A stretch of 64,000 nucleotides of DNA from JAEYXS01 sp943367715. GTDB taxonomy: Bacteria; Verrucomicrobiota; Verrucomicrobiia; Limisphaerales; JAEYXS01. Where the stretch lies: NCBI GenBank assembly GCA_943367715.1, contig CALRJY020000013.1, positions 1-64,000 of the forward strand. The letters run 5' to 3'. Position 1 is the stretch's first letter; each line of letters begins with the position of its first letter. The notes under the pieces are model-generated. The model made no database searches, was not told where the DNA came from, and saw only the letters and a program-made list of their open reading frames with translations. Made by a program: the position numbers and the translations under genes. This document shows, in pieces, positions 1 to 6,027 of the stretch.

Positions 1-430
1 TGGCCAATCCAGACCAGCAGACGATCTCAAGACAGCTTTACAGCCAGTCTCAGGAACTATGTCAAAGAACAATGAAACCATCCGACCCCTGTGAGATATC
101 GTTTCCTCCCTCCCTACGATTGAGAGTTCAAATTCAGCGTAAGTCCAAGACCCGGCCGGTTCCGCAGTGGCTACTAGAGATTCCCCGGTCCCATTCTCGA
201 CCGACGTCCCTTTCCCCCTCCGGCTTACGAGCCCTGATCCATTCGCCCGATACACTCACATATCTGCAATGATTCCATAAGGATCGCCATCTCCCCGCCA
301 ACGCAGGACATAACAATGCATAACATCGTATGCTTGATGACTTGGGATTCTCCAGTGGCTGTCTATCGCTCCGAAAGAGCACACCCACCGTTCACCCGTC
401 CTTTACCAGCAGCGAGCTGCCAGCACTGAA
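1..430. repeat. Dispersed long repeat, copy 1 (cut by window start)
   Basis: This stretch matches 46683-47212 in the same orientation in blocks. Shared words include CAAGACAGCTTTACAGCCAG, CCAAGACCCGGCCGGTTCCG, CTCCGGCTTACGAGCCCTGA, GGATCGCCATCTCCCCGCCA and TTTACCAGCAGCGAGCTGCC, in the same order. Unshared inserts of about 20-70 bases separate the blocks, so the copies have diverged by indels. A short open frame on each strand crosses it, but the frames are not kept between copies, so I read it as non-coding repeat DNA. The left boundary lies outside the window. Confidence 0.8.
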
Positions 431-644
431 AACTATATCAAATTCTCACCAGAAAACTATAACTTTTCGCTAAAATTTGCACCTCAAACCGAACCATTTC
501 ATCCCCAACATATTGCAAAAAACATTCCTTACGTAACTCGCTATTCCACTTTACATTTTAGAGCCATTCCTATTTCCCCTTTAGAGTTTTCAGGTGTTTA
601 GCGGGCAAATTCCTCCCCTTGACCAACGCTCCCGCTTCACCACA
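431..644. other. AT-rich intergenic spacer
   Basis: AT-rich DNA between the long repeat and the gene starting at 645. It probably holds that gene's promoter, but I see no hexamer pair good enough to name. No hairpin or shared repeat was recognised here. Confidence 0.5.
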
Positions 645-1553
645 ATGGCCACGCCGTCGCCAAGTATGAATCCGCCCAACAAACAGTTCCCGCTCCAGCT
701 CATCCTCACCATCTTGGGTATCGCCACCCTCATCACTGTCACCGTCTGGCAGCACCGCACCGTCAACCAGCTTCGTGCCGAAGTGACCGCCCTCCGTCAA
801 GACGTGCGCCAATCCGTGACCACCGCCTTGGAGCAACCCGCCACCACCGCCGACGCCGCCCGCCGTGAAAACCTCGAACTCATCAAACTCCGCCATGACG
901 TCCGTGACCTGAACGAACGCCTTCTGAATTCCCGCTATCAGGAACATACCCAGCAAACCATCGCCTCCGTCGTCCGCTCGCTCTTGCCCCAAGCCACCCC
1001 GACCAACAACGCACCCTTCAACCTCCGCCCTGAGTGGAAGCCGCTGGAATCCTTGGCCACCAATCAATACGCCCAGGCCATGACCAAACTCAAGAACGCC
1101 ACCAACGATTACATCCGGTTCCTCCACCTCACTCAGGCTGCCAAGATGAGCCTGGCCGTCGGCCGCAACGAAGACGCGCGCCAGTTCGCCCAGGACCTCC
1201 TCTTCCTGAATGAGCAATTCAGCCGGGGCGATTCCAACAAATCAAAAGGTGAAGCACTCTTCCACGGTCACACCGTGCTCGGGCGTCTCGCTCTCGATGA
1301 AAAGAAAATCGACGAAGCCAAAAAACACCTCCTCGCCGCAGGCACCAGCAATGGTTCCCCCAGTCTGGACACCTTCGGACCCGGCATGGCCTTGGCGCAA
1401 GGGCTCCTGAAAAATGGCGAACAAGCCGCTGTCCTCGAATACCTCGAACTATGTCGCCGCTTCTGGAAGATGGATCGTGGCCTGCTGGACGAATGGAAAA
1501 AAGACATCGAAGCCGGTCGCATCCCCGAATTCGGCGGCAGCCTGCTGCACTGA
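645..1553 (+). CDS. Hypothetical membrane-anchored coiled-coil protein
   Basis: A protein of 302 residues. I chose the ATG at 645 because it sits directly before a short polar head and a single hydrophobic segment (about residues 12-30, LQLILTILGIATLITVTVW), the pattern of a signal anchor. Residues 35-100 look like a coiled coil (NQLRAEVTALRQDVRQSV and following heptads). The C-terminal 170 residues are alpha-helical and resemble degenerate TPR units (DEKKIDEAKKHLLAAG). I do not recognise a family. It stands alone between two repeat features, so context gives no function. Likely exposed on the periplasmic side of the inner membrane. Confidence 0.75.
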   Translation: MATPSPSMNPPNKQFPLQLILTILGIATLITVTVWQHRTVNQLRAEVTALRQDVRQSVTTALEQPATTADAARRENLELIKLRHDVRDLNERLLNSRYQEHTQQTIASVVRSLLPQATPTNNAPFNLRPEWKPLESLATNQYAQAMTKLKNATNDYIRFLHLTQAAKMSLAVGRNEDARQFAQDLLFLNEQFSRGDSNKSKGEALFHGHTVLGRLALDEKKIDEAKKHLLAAGTSNGSPSLDTFGPGMALAQGLLKNGEQAAVLEYLELCRRFWKMDRGLLDEWKKDIEAGRIPEFGGSLLH

Positions 1554-1608
1554 ATAAAAAGTAAAACACATCCACCTCTGCCCCGCCTTAAATTTTTCAA
1601 GATACTAA

Positions 1609-1676
1609 GGTGACATCTCCCAAACCAACAACTAACGGGCTAGCCTGTAATCTGCGGTTTAACATTTGTTAGAACA
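1609..1676. repeat. attC-like motif, copy A
   Basis: The segment shares a framework with 47560-47626: GGTGA-ATCTCCCAAAC near the left end, AATCTGCGGT, then TAA, a short spacer, GTTAG and CTTTCAC, followed within about 10 bases by the start codon of an orphan gene. The order TGCGG..TAA-spacer-GTTAG resembles the L-box/R-box half of an integron attC site, and CTAAC occurs about 40 bases upstream as a possible partner box. The fold is weak and no integrase is in the window, so this is a resemblance, not an identification. Confidence 0.35.
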
Positions 1677-1685
1677 CTTTCACCC

Positions 1686-2003
1686 ATGCCCACTCGGAAA
1701 AAAGACCTGCGATTGCGGAGACGTCACTATGGCGTCACAACCCTCTTGGCGTTGCCGTTCCTCGTTTGCTTTGCACTGGCATGGAGCACATCGCATTTCT
1801 GGCCAAGTGCGATTGGTTGCGGAGTCATCGCCGTAGTCGGCCTCATTTTGCAGGAACGGCGCTTTCGCCGCTACCACTGTCCCGACTGCGGGGCGTTACT
1901 GCCTTACACACCTGCTGCTCCCGGCGCTCGGATTGAGTATGTCTGCCCTCGCTGTGACGTGATCTGGGATTCCGGATTCATGGAGCCAGAGAAAGACTCG
2001 TAA
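1686..2003 (+). CDS. Small membrane protein with C-terminal zinc ribbon
   Basis: A 105-residue protein with a basic N-terminus (RKKDLRLRRRHYG), two closely spaced hydrophobic segments (about residues 16-32 and 38-53) and a cytoplasmic zinc-ribbon-like tail with two CxxC-type knuckles (CPDC at about 65-68 and CPRC at about 86-89). Function is unknown; zinc ribbons of this size usually bind nucleic acid or protein partners. The ATG at 1686 lies about 10 bases after the attC-like motif, which is why this gene is cassette-like. No operon partner is nearby. Confidence 0.7.
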   Translation: MPTRKKDLRLRRRHYGVTTLLALPFLVCFALAWSTSHFWPSAIGCGVIAVVGLILQERRFRRYHCPDCGALLPYTPAAPGARIEYVCPRCDVIWDSGFMEPEKDS

Positions 2004-2069
2004 AACATCTTCAGGGTTTACCCACCACGCTCAAACTCTGGAAAATCCTAAACCCGCTTGTTGACGACT

Positions 2070-2172
2070 GATGTCGGCTGCGCCAGTGGGAAGCCGACCT
2101 TCGGCCAACGCCCCAGCCCGTTTGAACAAGCAGACGGCGGCAAGGATTTTTCAGCCGGTCTCGAAGAGGGAA
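2070..2172. repeat. Dispersed repeat, partial copy 2
   Basis: Begins GTCGGCTGCGC, continues through a hairpin with GCCGA/TCGGC arms (2093-2105) and ends with AGCAGACGGC and CAGCCGGTCTC. The same order is found at 46551-46730 (GTCGGCTGCGC, GCCGAACTTCGGC, AGCAGACGGC, CAGCCAGTCTC) and its right part at 10-55. It ends just before the tRNA-like element at 2174. Non-coding. Confidence 0.65.
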
Positions 2173-2173
2173 G

Positions 2174-2254
2174 TGGTGCCAGAGGCGGGAATTGAACCTG
2201 CGACCAACCCCGACATCCGATGTCGGGGCTGCTCTACCTCTGAGCTACGGCCGC
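2174..2254 (-). pseudogene. tRNA-like element A with palindromic anticodon arm
   Basis: On the minus strand this has a tRNA-like D arm (GCTC..GAGC) and a TGGTC variable loop. Its 3' half is almost identical to tRNA-Met at 2514, including the T arm with TTCAATT and an encoded CCA. Two things break it. The 5' acceptor strand (GCGGCCG) does not pair with the 3' strand (CTCTGGC). The anticodon arm is a 9-bp palindrome, CCCCGACAT paired with ATGTCGGGG around a 3-base loop, so no normal 7-base anticodon loop exists. The 5' end overlaps the last codons of the GIY-YIG gene. Probably not an acceptor tRNA; it could be a relic or part of a mobile unit. Confidence 0.7.
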
Positions 2255-2497
2255 CCACCTCTCAAACTGTGCCCAAGCTCGCTCTGGCTTCTTCCACCGT
2301 TTGAATGTTCGCTCCCATTCCTGGGCCTCGGCCACATCCACAAACTCGTGACTCGCCACCAATTCCCACGGCGCATCTTTCGCCGTTGTCGCCGTATGAC
2401 CGCGGGCATGTTGTTCTAACCTTCGCGCCAAATCATTCGTCGAACCATAATAATGGCGGCCAGTTCTGGAACGGAGCATGTAAACCCAACCTTGCAT
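2234..2497 (-). CDS. GIY-YIG endonuclease, small single-domain type
   Basis: An 87-residue protein that is essentially one GIY-YIG domain: WVYMLRS at residues 4-10 (GIY strand), HYYGSTNDLARRLEQH at about 15-30 with the conserved Arg, and a C-terminal helix AQEWERTFKRWK with the metal-binding Glu. Stand-alone members (UPF0213-like) cut or process DNA, but their roles are mostly unknown. The ATG at 2497 lies 16 bases after the CCA end of tRNA-Met at 2514, and the 3' end runs into tRNA-like element A. The nuclease is therefore wedged between an intact tRNA gene and a broken tRNA-like copy, which suggests a selfish or tRNA-targeting element rather than a housekeeping gene. Confidence 0.85.
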   Translation of the reverse strand: MQGWVYMLRSRTGRHYYGSTNDLARRLEQHARGHTATTAKDAPWELVASHEFVDVAEAQEWERTFKRWKKPERAWAQFERWAAVAQR

Positions 2498-2513
2498 GAT
2501 AAAAAAGAAAAAG

Positions 2514-2588
2514 TGGTGCCAGAGGCGGGAATTGAACCTGCGACCAAGGGCTTATGAGTCCCCTGCTCTACCTCTGAGCTACTCTGGC
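2514..2588 (-). tRNA. tRNA-Met (CAT), elongator type
   Basis: Minus-strand cloverleaf of 75 nt: acceptor GCCAGAG pairs fully with CTCTGGC, followed by discriminator A and an encoded CCA. D stem is GCTC/GAGC, anticodon loop CTCATAA with anticodon CAT, T loop TTCAATT. The T stem has one A-C mismatch and the anticodon stem ends in an A-G pair. The first acceptor pair is G-C, so it is not a typical initiator. tRNA-Ile2 with lysidine-modified CAT is a less likely alternative. Confidence 0.9.
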
Positions 2589-2632
2589 ACAATCACTTAC
2601 TTACCTCACCCCTAGGAGTGAAGCGGGCCGAT

Positions 2633-2661
2633 ACTATGCAAACCGTCTTTTTGCCCGGCAA
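2633..2661 (-). promoter_or_regulatory. Promoter of tRNA-Met
   Basis: On the minus strand, -35 TTGCCG (2661-2656), a 17-base spacer and -10 CATAGT (2638-2633), about 45 bases before the tRNA 5' end. The same arrangement recurs exactly 209 bases upstream, which supports its use as a tRNA promoter. Confidence 0.55.
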
Positions 2662-2720
2662 GCAGTTTTCTAACTTTTTTCATCCCCCTCAAATCCGTCT
2701 TTTGCTCTCCTGCCACCCCA

Positions 2721-2797
2721 GTTAGAGGCGGCAATTGAACCTGCGACCAACCCCGACATCCGATGTCGGGGCTGCTCTACCTCTGAGCTACTCCGGC
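2721..2797 (-). pseudogene. tRNA-like element B with the same palindromic anticodon arm
   Basis: Its 5' half matches tRNA-Met (GCCGGAG for GCCAGAG, TAGCTC, AGAGGTAGAGC). It carries the identical 9-bp palindrome in place of the anticodon arm as element A. The 3' half has decayed: the acceptor strand is CTCTAAC, which leaves two mismatches, the T stem has two mismatches, and no CCA follows. A is good on the 3' side and B on the 5' side, so the two are complementary relics of one ancestral form. Confidence 0.7.
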
Positions 2798-2841
2798 ACA
2801 ACCACTTGCTGGCCTCACCCTTAGCAGTGAAACGGGCCCAT

Positions 2842-2870
2842 GCTATGCAAACCGTCTTTTTGCCCGGCAA
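2842..2870 (-). promoter_or_regulatory. Duplicated tRNA promoter upstream of tRNA-like element B
   Basis: An exact repeat of the tRNA-Met promoter (-35 TTGCCG, 17 bases, -10 CATAGT) shifted by 209 bases. It sits in a tandem duplication covering about 2581-2690 and 2790-2899, in which the spacer between promoter and tRNA has diverged but the promoter block and its upstream AT-rich side are kept. Element B may therefore still be transcribed. Confidence 0.5.
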
Positions 2871-2961
2871 GCAGTTTTCTAACTTTTTTCACCCTCGCCC
2901 AGACCGTCCTTTTGAACTAATTTCCACTCATTACCGTCCATCCATCACTGTAATTGACGCC

Positions 2962-3378
2962 ATGAAAACCATTTTCCTCACCCTCCGCCTCCTCATCGCC
3001 CCTCTCGTCCTCGGTCTGGGCCTCTCCTCCGCCACCGCCGCCGAAACCGCCGTTCCCCGCACCAAACACGTGGACGCCGCCGGAGCTGCCAAACTGCTGG
3101 AGGCCAAGCCCGACGTCGTCATCCTCGACATCCGTACCGGCGAGGAATTCAAAGACGGTCACCTCGCCAAAGCAGTGAACATCGATTTCTACGACAAAGC
3201 CTTCGGCGAAAAGATCGACAAACTGGACAAGGATAAGACGTACCTCGTCCACTGCGCCGTTGGTGGCCGCAGCACCAAATCCCTCGACCAGTTCAAAGCC
3301 AAAGGCTTCAAAAACATCTACCATCTCGACGGCGGCTACAAAGCCTGGGAAGCCGCCGGCAAACCCGTGACCAAATAA
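2962..3378 (+). CDS. Periplasmic single-domain rhodanese-like protein
   Basis: A 138-residue protein with a Sec signal peptide (residues 1-26, ending ATAA) and one rhodanese domain. The DIRTGEEFKDGHLAKAVNID block is the typical CH2A region, and the active-site loop HCAVGGRS contains Cys98 followed by Arg103. Such proteins carry sulfane sulfur as a persulfide on that Cys; the exported form probably handles sulfide, thiosulfate or thiol redox in the periplasm. The ATG at 2962 was chosen because it opens the signal peptide; the upstream frame runs through the duplicated tRNA promoter and is unlikely. It stands alone. Confidence 0.88.
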   Translation: MKTIFLTLRLLIAPLVLGLGLSSATAAETAVPRTKHVDAAGAAKLLEAKPDVVILDIRTGEEFKDGHLAKAVNIDFYDKAFGEKIDKLDKDKTYLVHCAVGGRSTKSLDQFKAKGFKNIYHLDGGYKAWEAAGKPVTK

Positions 3379-3519
3379 CAGAGCGTCGATCTCCAGCTCG
3401 GCCGCAACTATCCCTCCATAGTTGCAGACAGCAGCTAGCTAATTGGGGGGTATTCCTCCACATGCCTATTCCTGCTTCCCCTTAATTCGCGCCCATTCGC
3501 GAAATTCGCGTCACACTCC

Positions 3520-5271
3520 TTACTTCCTCTGCCTCGCCAAAACCTCCAAATTCTTCCGTGCCGCCTCATTCTGCGGATCATACTTCAGCACCGCCTCCCA
3601 ATGTCCCTTCGCCTTGTCGAGTTGCCCCAGCGTCGCCGCCATTACCCCTGCGGATAACCGCGCCTCCACATAAGCCGGCCTCACCACCGCGATCCGTTCA
3701 TACAACTCCATTGCCTCCGCATTCCGCTGCTGCCGCTCCAGCAGATCCGCCAGCAAGAACAACCACCGCGCCTCGTCTGGCAAACTCGCGATCGCCTTCC
3801 GATAAAACACTTCCGCCTCCGCCACCTTGCCCAACATCGAAAGACTGTATCCCTTGATCACCCAACCCTCCGGATACTCCGCCTTCAACGCCAGCGATTG
3901 CTCGATCAACTGCAATCCATTCTGCGGCCGCCCCGCATTATTCTCCGCCGCCGCCAGATTCGCATAACCCCGATATGACTGTGCATTCACCGCGATCACC
4001 TGTTCCCACAACACCCGATCATTCAGAAACGTCTTCGAATAATCCCACGACCGCCACCCGAACCAGCTTAAGGTCAACGCCACCCAAGCCAGCGCTACCG
4101 TGCGCAGCTTCGCGTGCTTCATCGCCCAATCCCATCCCCACGCCACACAGAATGCTGCCGCCACACTCGGCAGATAAAGAAACCGGTCCGCCCTCGGTTG
4201 GTTGATCGGGATGATCCCCATCACCGGCACCAACGTGACAAAGAAAAAACCGATCGCGAATTGCCACCGCCCCCAAGCCTCCCGCCGGACCAACAAAGTG
4301 CCCGCGAGGATCAGCAACAGCACCACCGAAATCCCAAACGCCAAACCAAACCCCGCCGCATAATCCACCGGCTGATCAATGCACATCGGGTCCGGCCAAA
4401 TAAGCTGCCGCAAATACGTCGTCAAAATCACCGGCAACGTCGAGATCCAACCAGCGAATCCTCCCGCCTGCTCCCCCTGCTTCAACCCCGTAAGAATCGA
4501 CTGCCGCAACCCCACATAAACCCCCGCCACAACTCCCAACAAAACCACCGGCAACAGAAACGCCCTCTGTCTTGACAACATTAGAACATCATTGAGGTAC
4601 CCACCCCCCTCTCCCCTCGGAGGGGAGAGGGCCGGGGTGAGGGGTGCCCCCATTCGCCGCACAAAAAATTCATAAAGCAAAATCACCGGAAACACCATCA
4701 ACGCATCCTCCTTGCTGAAAAAGCCGATGAACCCGCTCAGCAGCAAGCCCACCAAATCTCCTTTTTTCTCTCCCTGCCGCCACCGGTCATAGAAAAACAA
4801 CATCAACAACACCCCCGTCGTCGATTGCAACGACGCCCGCGAACTGATCCACACCACCGCCTCCGCATGCACCGGATGAATCGCAAACCACAGTCCTCCC
4901 AACGCCGCCGCCAAAGCCGTCGCCCCCCAACGCCGCGCCAGCAGAAACACCAGCGCCCCATTCAACGCATGCCAGAGAAAGCTCTGCCAATGCCACCCCT
5001 CCGGCTTCCATCCAAACAAAACATTATCCAGATAATACGAAAGATACTTCACGGGCCGATACAACTGCGCCGAAGCCGTCTTGAACAAATCCACCCACGC
5101 CCCCGGCGTGAACACATTATCCACATTGCGGATATCCACATGATCATCATAGATGAACTCCCCGCTCCTGCCCGGCCAGAAGATGAGCAAGCCCACGACA
5201 AATACCAGCAACCCCAGCCACCATTGGCTGGCTTTACTTTTCACCATGGAATTTTCAGGGACGTTATCCAT
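3520..5271 (-). CDS. TMTC-like integral membrane GT-C protein with C-terminal TPR
   Basis: About 583 residues. Multiple membrane segments fill residues 18-415, with the acidic loop FIYDDHVDI (about 39-47) after the first helix and a YRPV..YLDN motif, the layout of eukaryotic TMTC O-mannosyltransferases and bacterial GT-C relatives. Residues about 430-583 are TPR repeats (AEYPEGWVIKGYSLSMLGKV and following). The family uses polyprenyl-phosphate sugars; here the sugar and target are not known. The ATG at 5271 shares one base with the stop of the methyltransferase gene, showing tight coupling in a three-gene operon. Residues 208-228 (PALSPPRGEGG) are an in-frame insertion of a palindromic DNA repeat into a loop. 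Confidence 0.8.
   Translation of the reverse strand: MDNVPENSMVKSKASQWWLGLLVFVVGLLIFWPGRSGEFIYDDHVDIRNVDNVFTPGAWVDLFKTASAQLYRPVKYLSYYLDNVLFGWKPEGWHWQSFLWHALNGALVFLLARRWGATALAAALGGLWFAIHPVHAEAVVWISSRASLQSTTGVLLMLFFYDRWRQGEKKGDLVGLLLSGFIGFFSKEDALMVFPVILLYEFFVRRMGAPLTPALSPPRGEGGGYLNDVLMLSRQRAFLLPVVLLGVVAGVYVGLRQSILTGLKQGEQAGGFAGWISTLPVILTTYLRQLIWPDPMCIDQPVDYAAGFGLAFGISVVLLLILAGTLLVRREAWGRWQFAIGFFFVTLVPVMGIIPINQPRADRFLYLPSVAAAFCVAWGWDWAMKHAKLRTVALAWVALTLSWFGWRSWDYSKTFLNDRVLWEQVIAVNAQSYRGYANLAAAENNAGRPQNGLQLIEQSLALKAEYPEGWVIKGYSLSMLGKVAEAEVFYRKAIASLPDEARWLFLLADLLERQQRNAEAMELYERIAVVRPAYVEARLSAGVMAATLGQLDKAKGHWEAVLKYDPQNEAARKNLEVLARQRK
4597..4650. repeat. Palindromic GC-rich repeat inserted in frame
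   Basis: A hairpin CCCTCTCCCCTC / GAGGGGAGAGGG (4607-4631) followed by GCCGGGGTGAGGGGTG. It lies inside the TMTC-like gene without breaking the frame and adds the tract TPALSPPRGE. A second copy with a different stem but the same GCCGGGGTGAGG tail is at 43122-43165. Repeats of this look are known from many bacterial phyla. Confidence 0.8.
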
Positions 5272-6023
5272 CACGTCATCGGTTTCCTCGCCACCGCGAA
5301 CACCGACACGCCAAACGGAAACGAAAACTCATCCAGCCATCCCGCCTCCGCCGAAAAAATCTGATACATCACCTCGCCCAACCCACCCGTGCTATATTCA
5401 AAATCCGATTTCGCCGGTTCATCCTTCGAGGCCATCAACTTCGCCAACAACCGCACCGCTGCGATCGGTGGAAACAAAAACGAATTGAAATACGTTGCCC
5501 GCTGGATCTCGAAACCCGCTTCCTTCAGTCGAGTCTCCAACTGCCCTTGCGTATAACGCCGATAATGCAGATTCACCACATCCTGCTGCCCCCACATCCA
5601 TTGATACGCCGGCACCGTCATCACCAGATACCCGCCCGGCACCAATCGTTCTTTCACGATCTTCAACGCCGCCGCATCATCCTGGATATGCTCCAGCACA
5701 TCGAACATCGTGATGACCTCAAACTTCTGCTCCCTCAACTCCACCGGCATCGCCTCCACCGTCCCCACCGATACAGGCACCGCCCCACGCTTGCCCGCTA
5801 TGCCCGCATTCTCCGCCTCCGGCTCCATCCCATAGAGCTCGCAATCCTTAGGATACAGCGAATAAAGATTCAGCCCCGGTCCACACCCGATCTCGAAAAC
5901 TTTCATCCCCGGCCGCCACGCAACCTCCTTCGCCAGCAATCTCTGTAAGATCACCCGCCGCGCACGAAACCACCAGTGGTGCTCCTCGTAATTCGAATAC
6001 TGCTCGGCGTAGGCGCGTTCCAT
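5271..6023 (-). CDS. Class I SAM-dependent methyltransferase
   Basis: A 250-residue protein with the Rossmann motif I VFEIGCGPGLN at about residues 41-51, a motif II/III region around TMFDVLEHIQD (about 104-114) and PGGYLVMTVPAY (about 128-139), as in Methyltransf_11/23 proteins that act on lipids or small glycans. The N-terminal HHWWFRARR is common in methyltransferases of polyprenyl-glycan clusters. It lies between the glycosyltransferase gene (4-base gap at 6024-6027) and the TMTC-like gene (1-base overlap), so it probably methylates a lipid-linked sugar or the finished glycan. The substrate is inferred from context only. Confidence 0.85.
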   Translation of the reverse strand: MERAYAEQYSNYEEHHWWFRARRVILQRLLAKEVAWRPGMKVFEIGCGPGLNLYSLYPKDCELYGMEPEAENAGIAGKRGAVPVSVGTVEAMPVELREQKFEVITMFDVLEHIQDDAAALKIVKERLVPGGYLVMTVPAYQWMWGQQDVVNLHYRRYTQGQLETRLKEAGFEIQRATYFNSFLFPPIAAVRLLAKLMASKDEPAKSDFEYSTGGLGEVMYQIFSAEAGWLDEFSFPFGVSVFAVARKPMT

Positions 6024-6027
6024 TGTG

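Noticed and set aside
134..388. Possible small conserved gene in the long repeat, because a similar peptide (ALLCPALAGRWRSLW) can be read at 47016-47336
   Set aside because: The frame diverges on both sides of the short match, and the DNA identity of the repeat is enough to explain it.
2721..2797. A functional tRNA of unknown anticodon
   Set aside because: Two acceptor-stem mismatches, two T-stem mismatches and no 7-base anticodon loop make aminoacylation and decoding unlikely.
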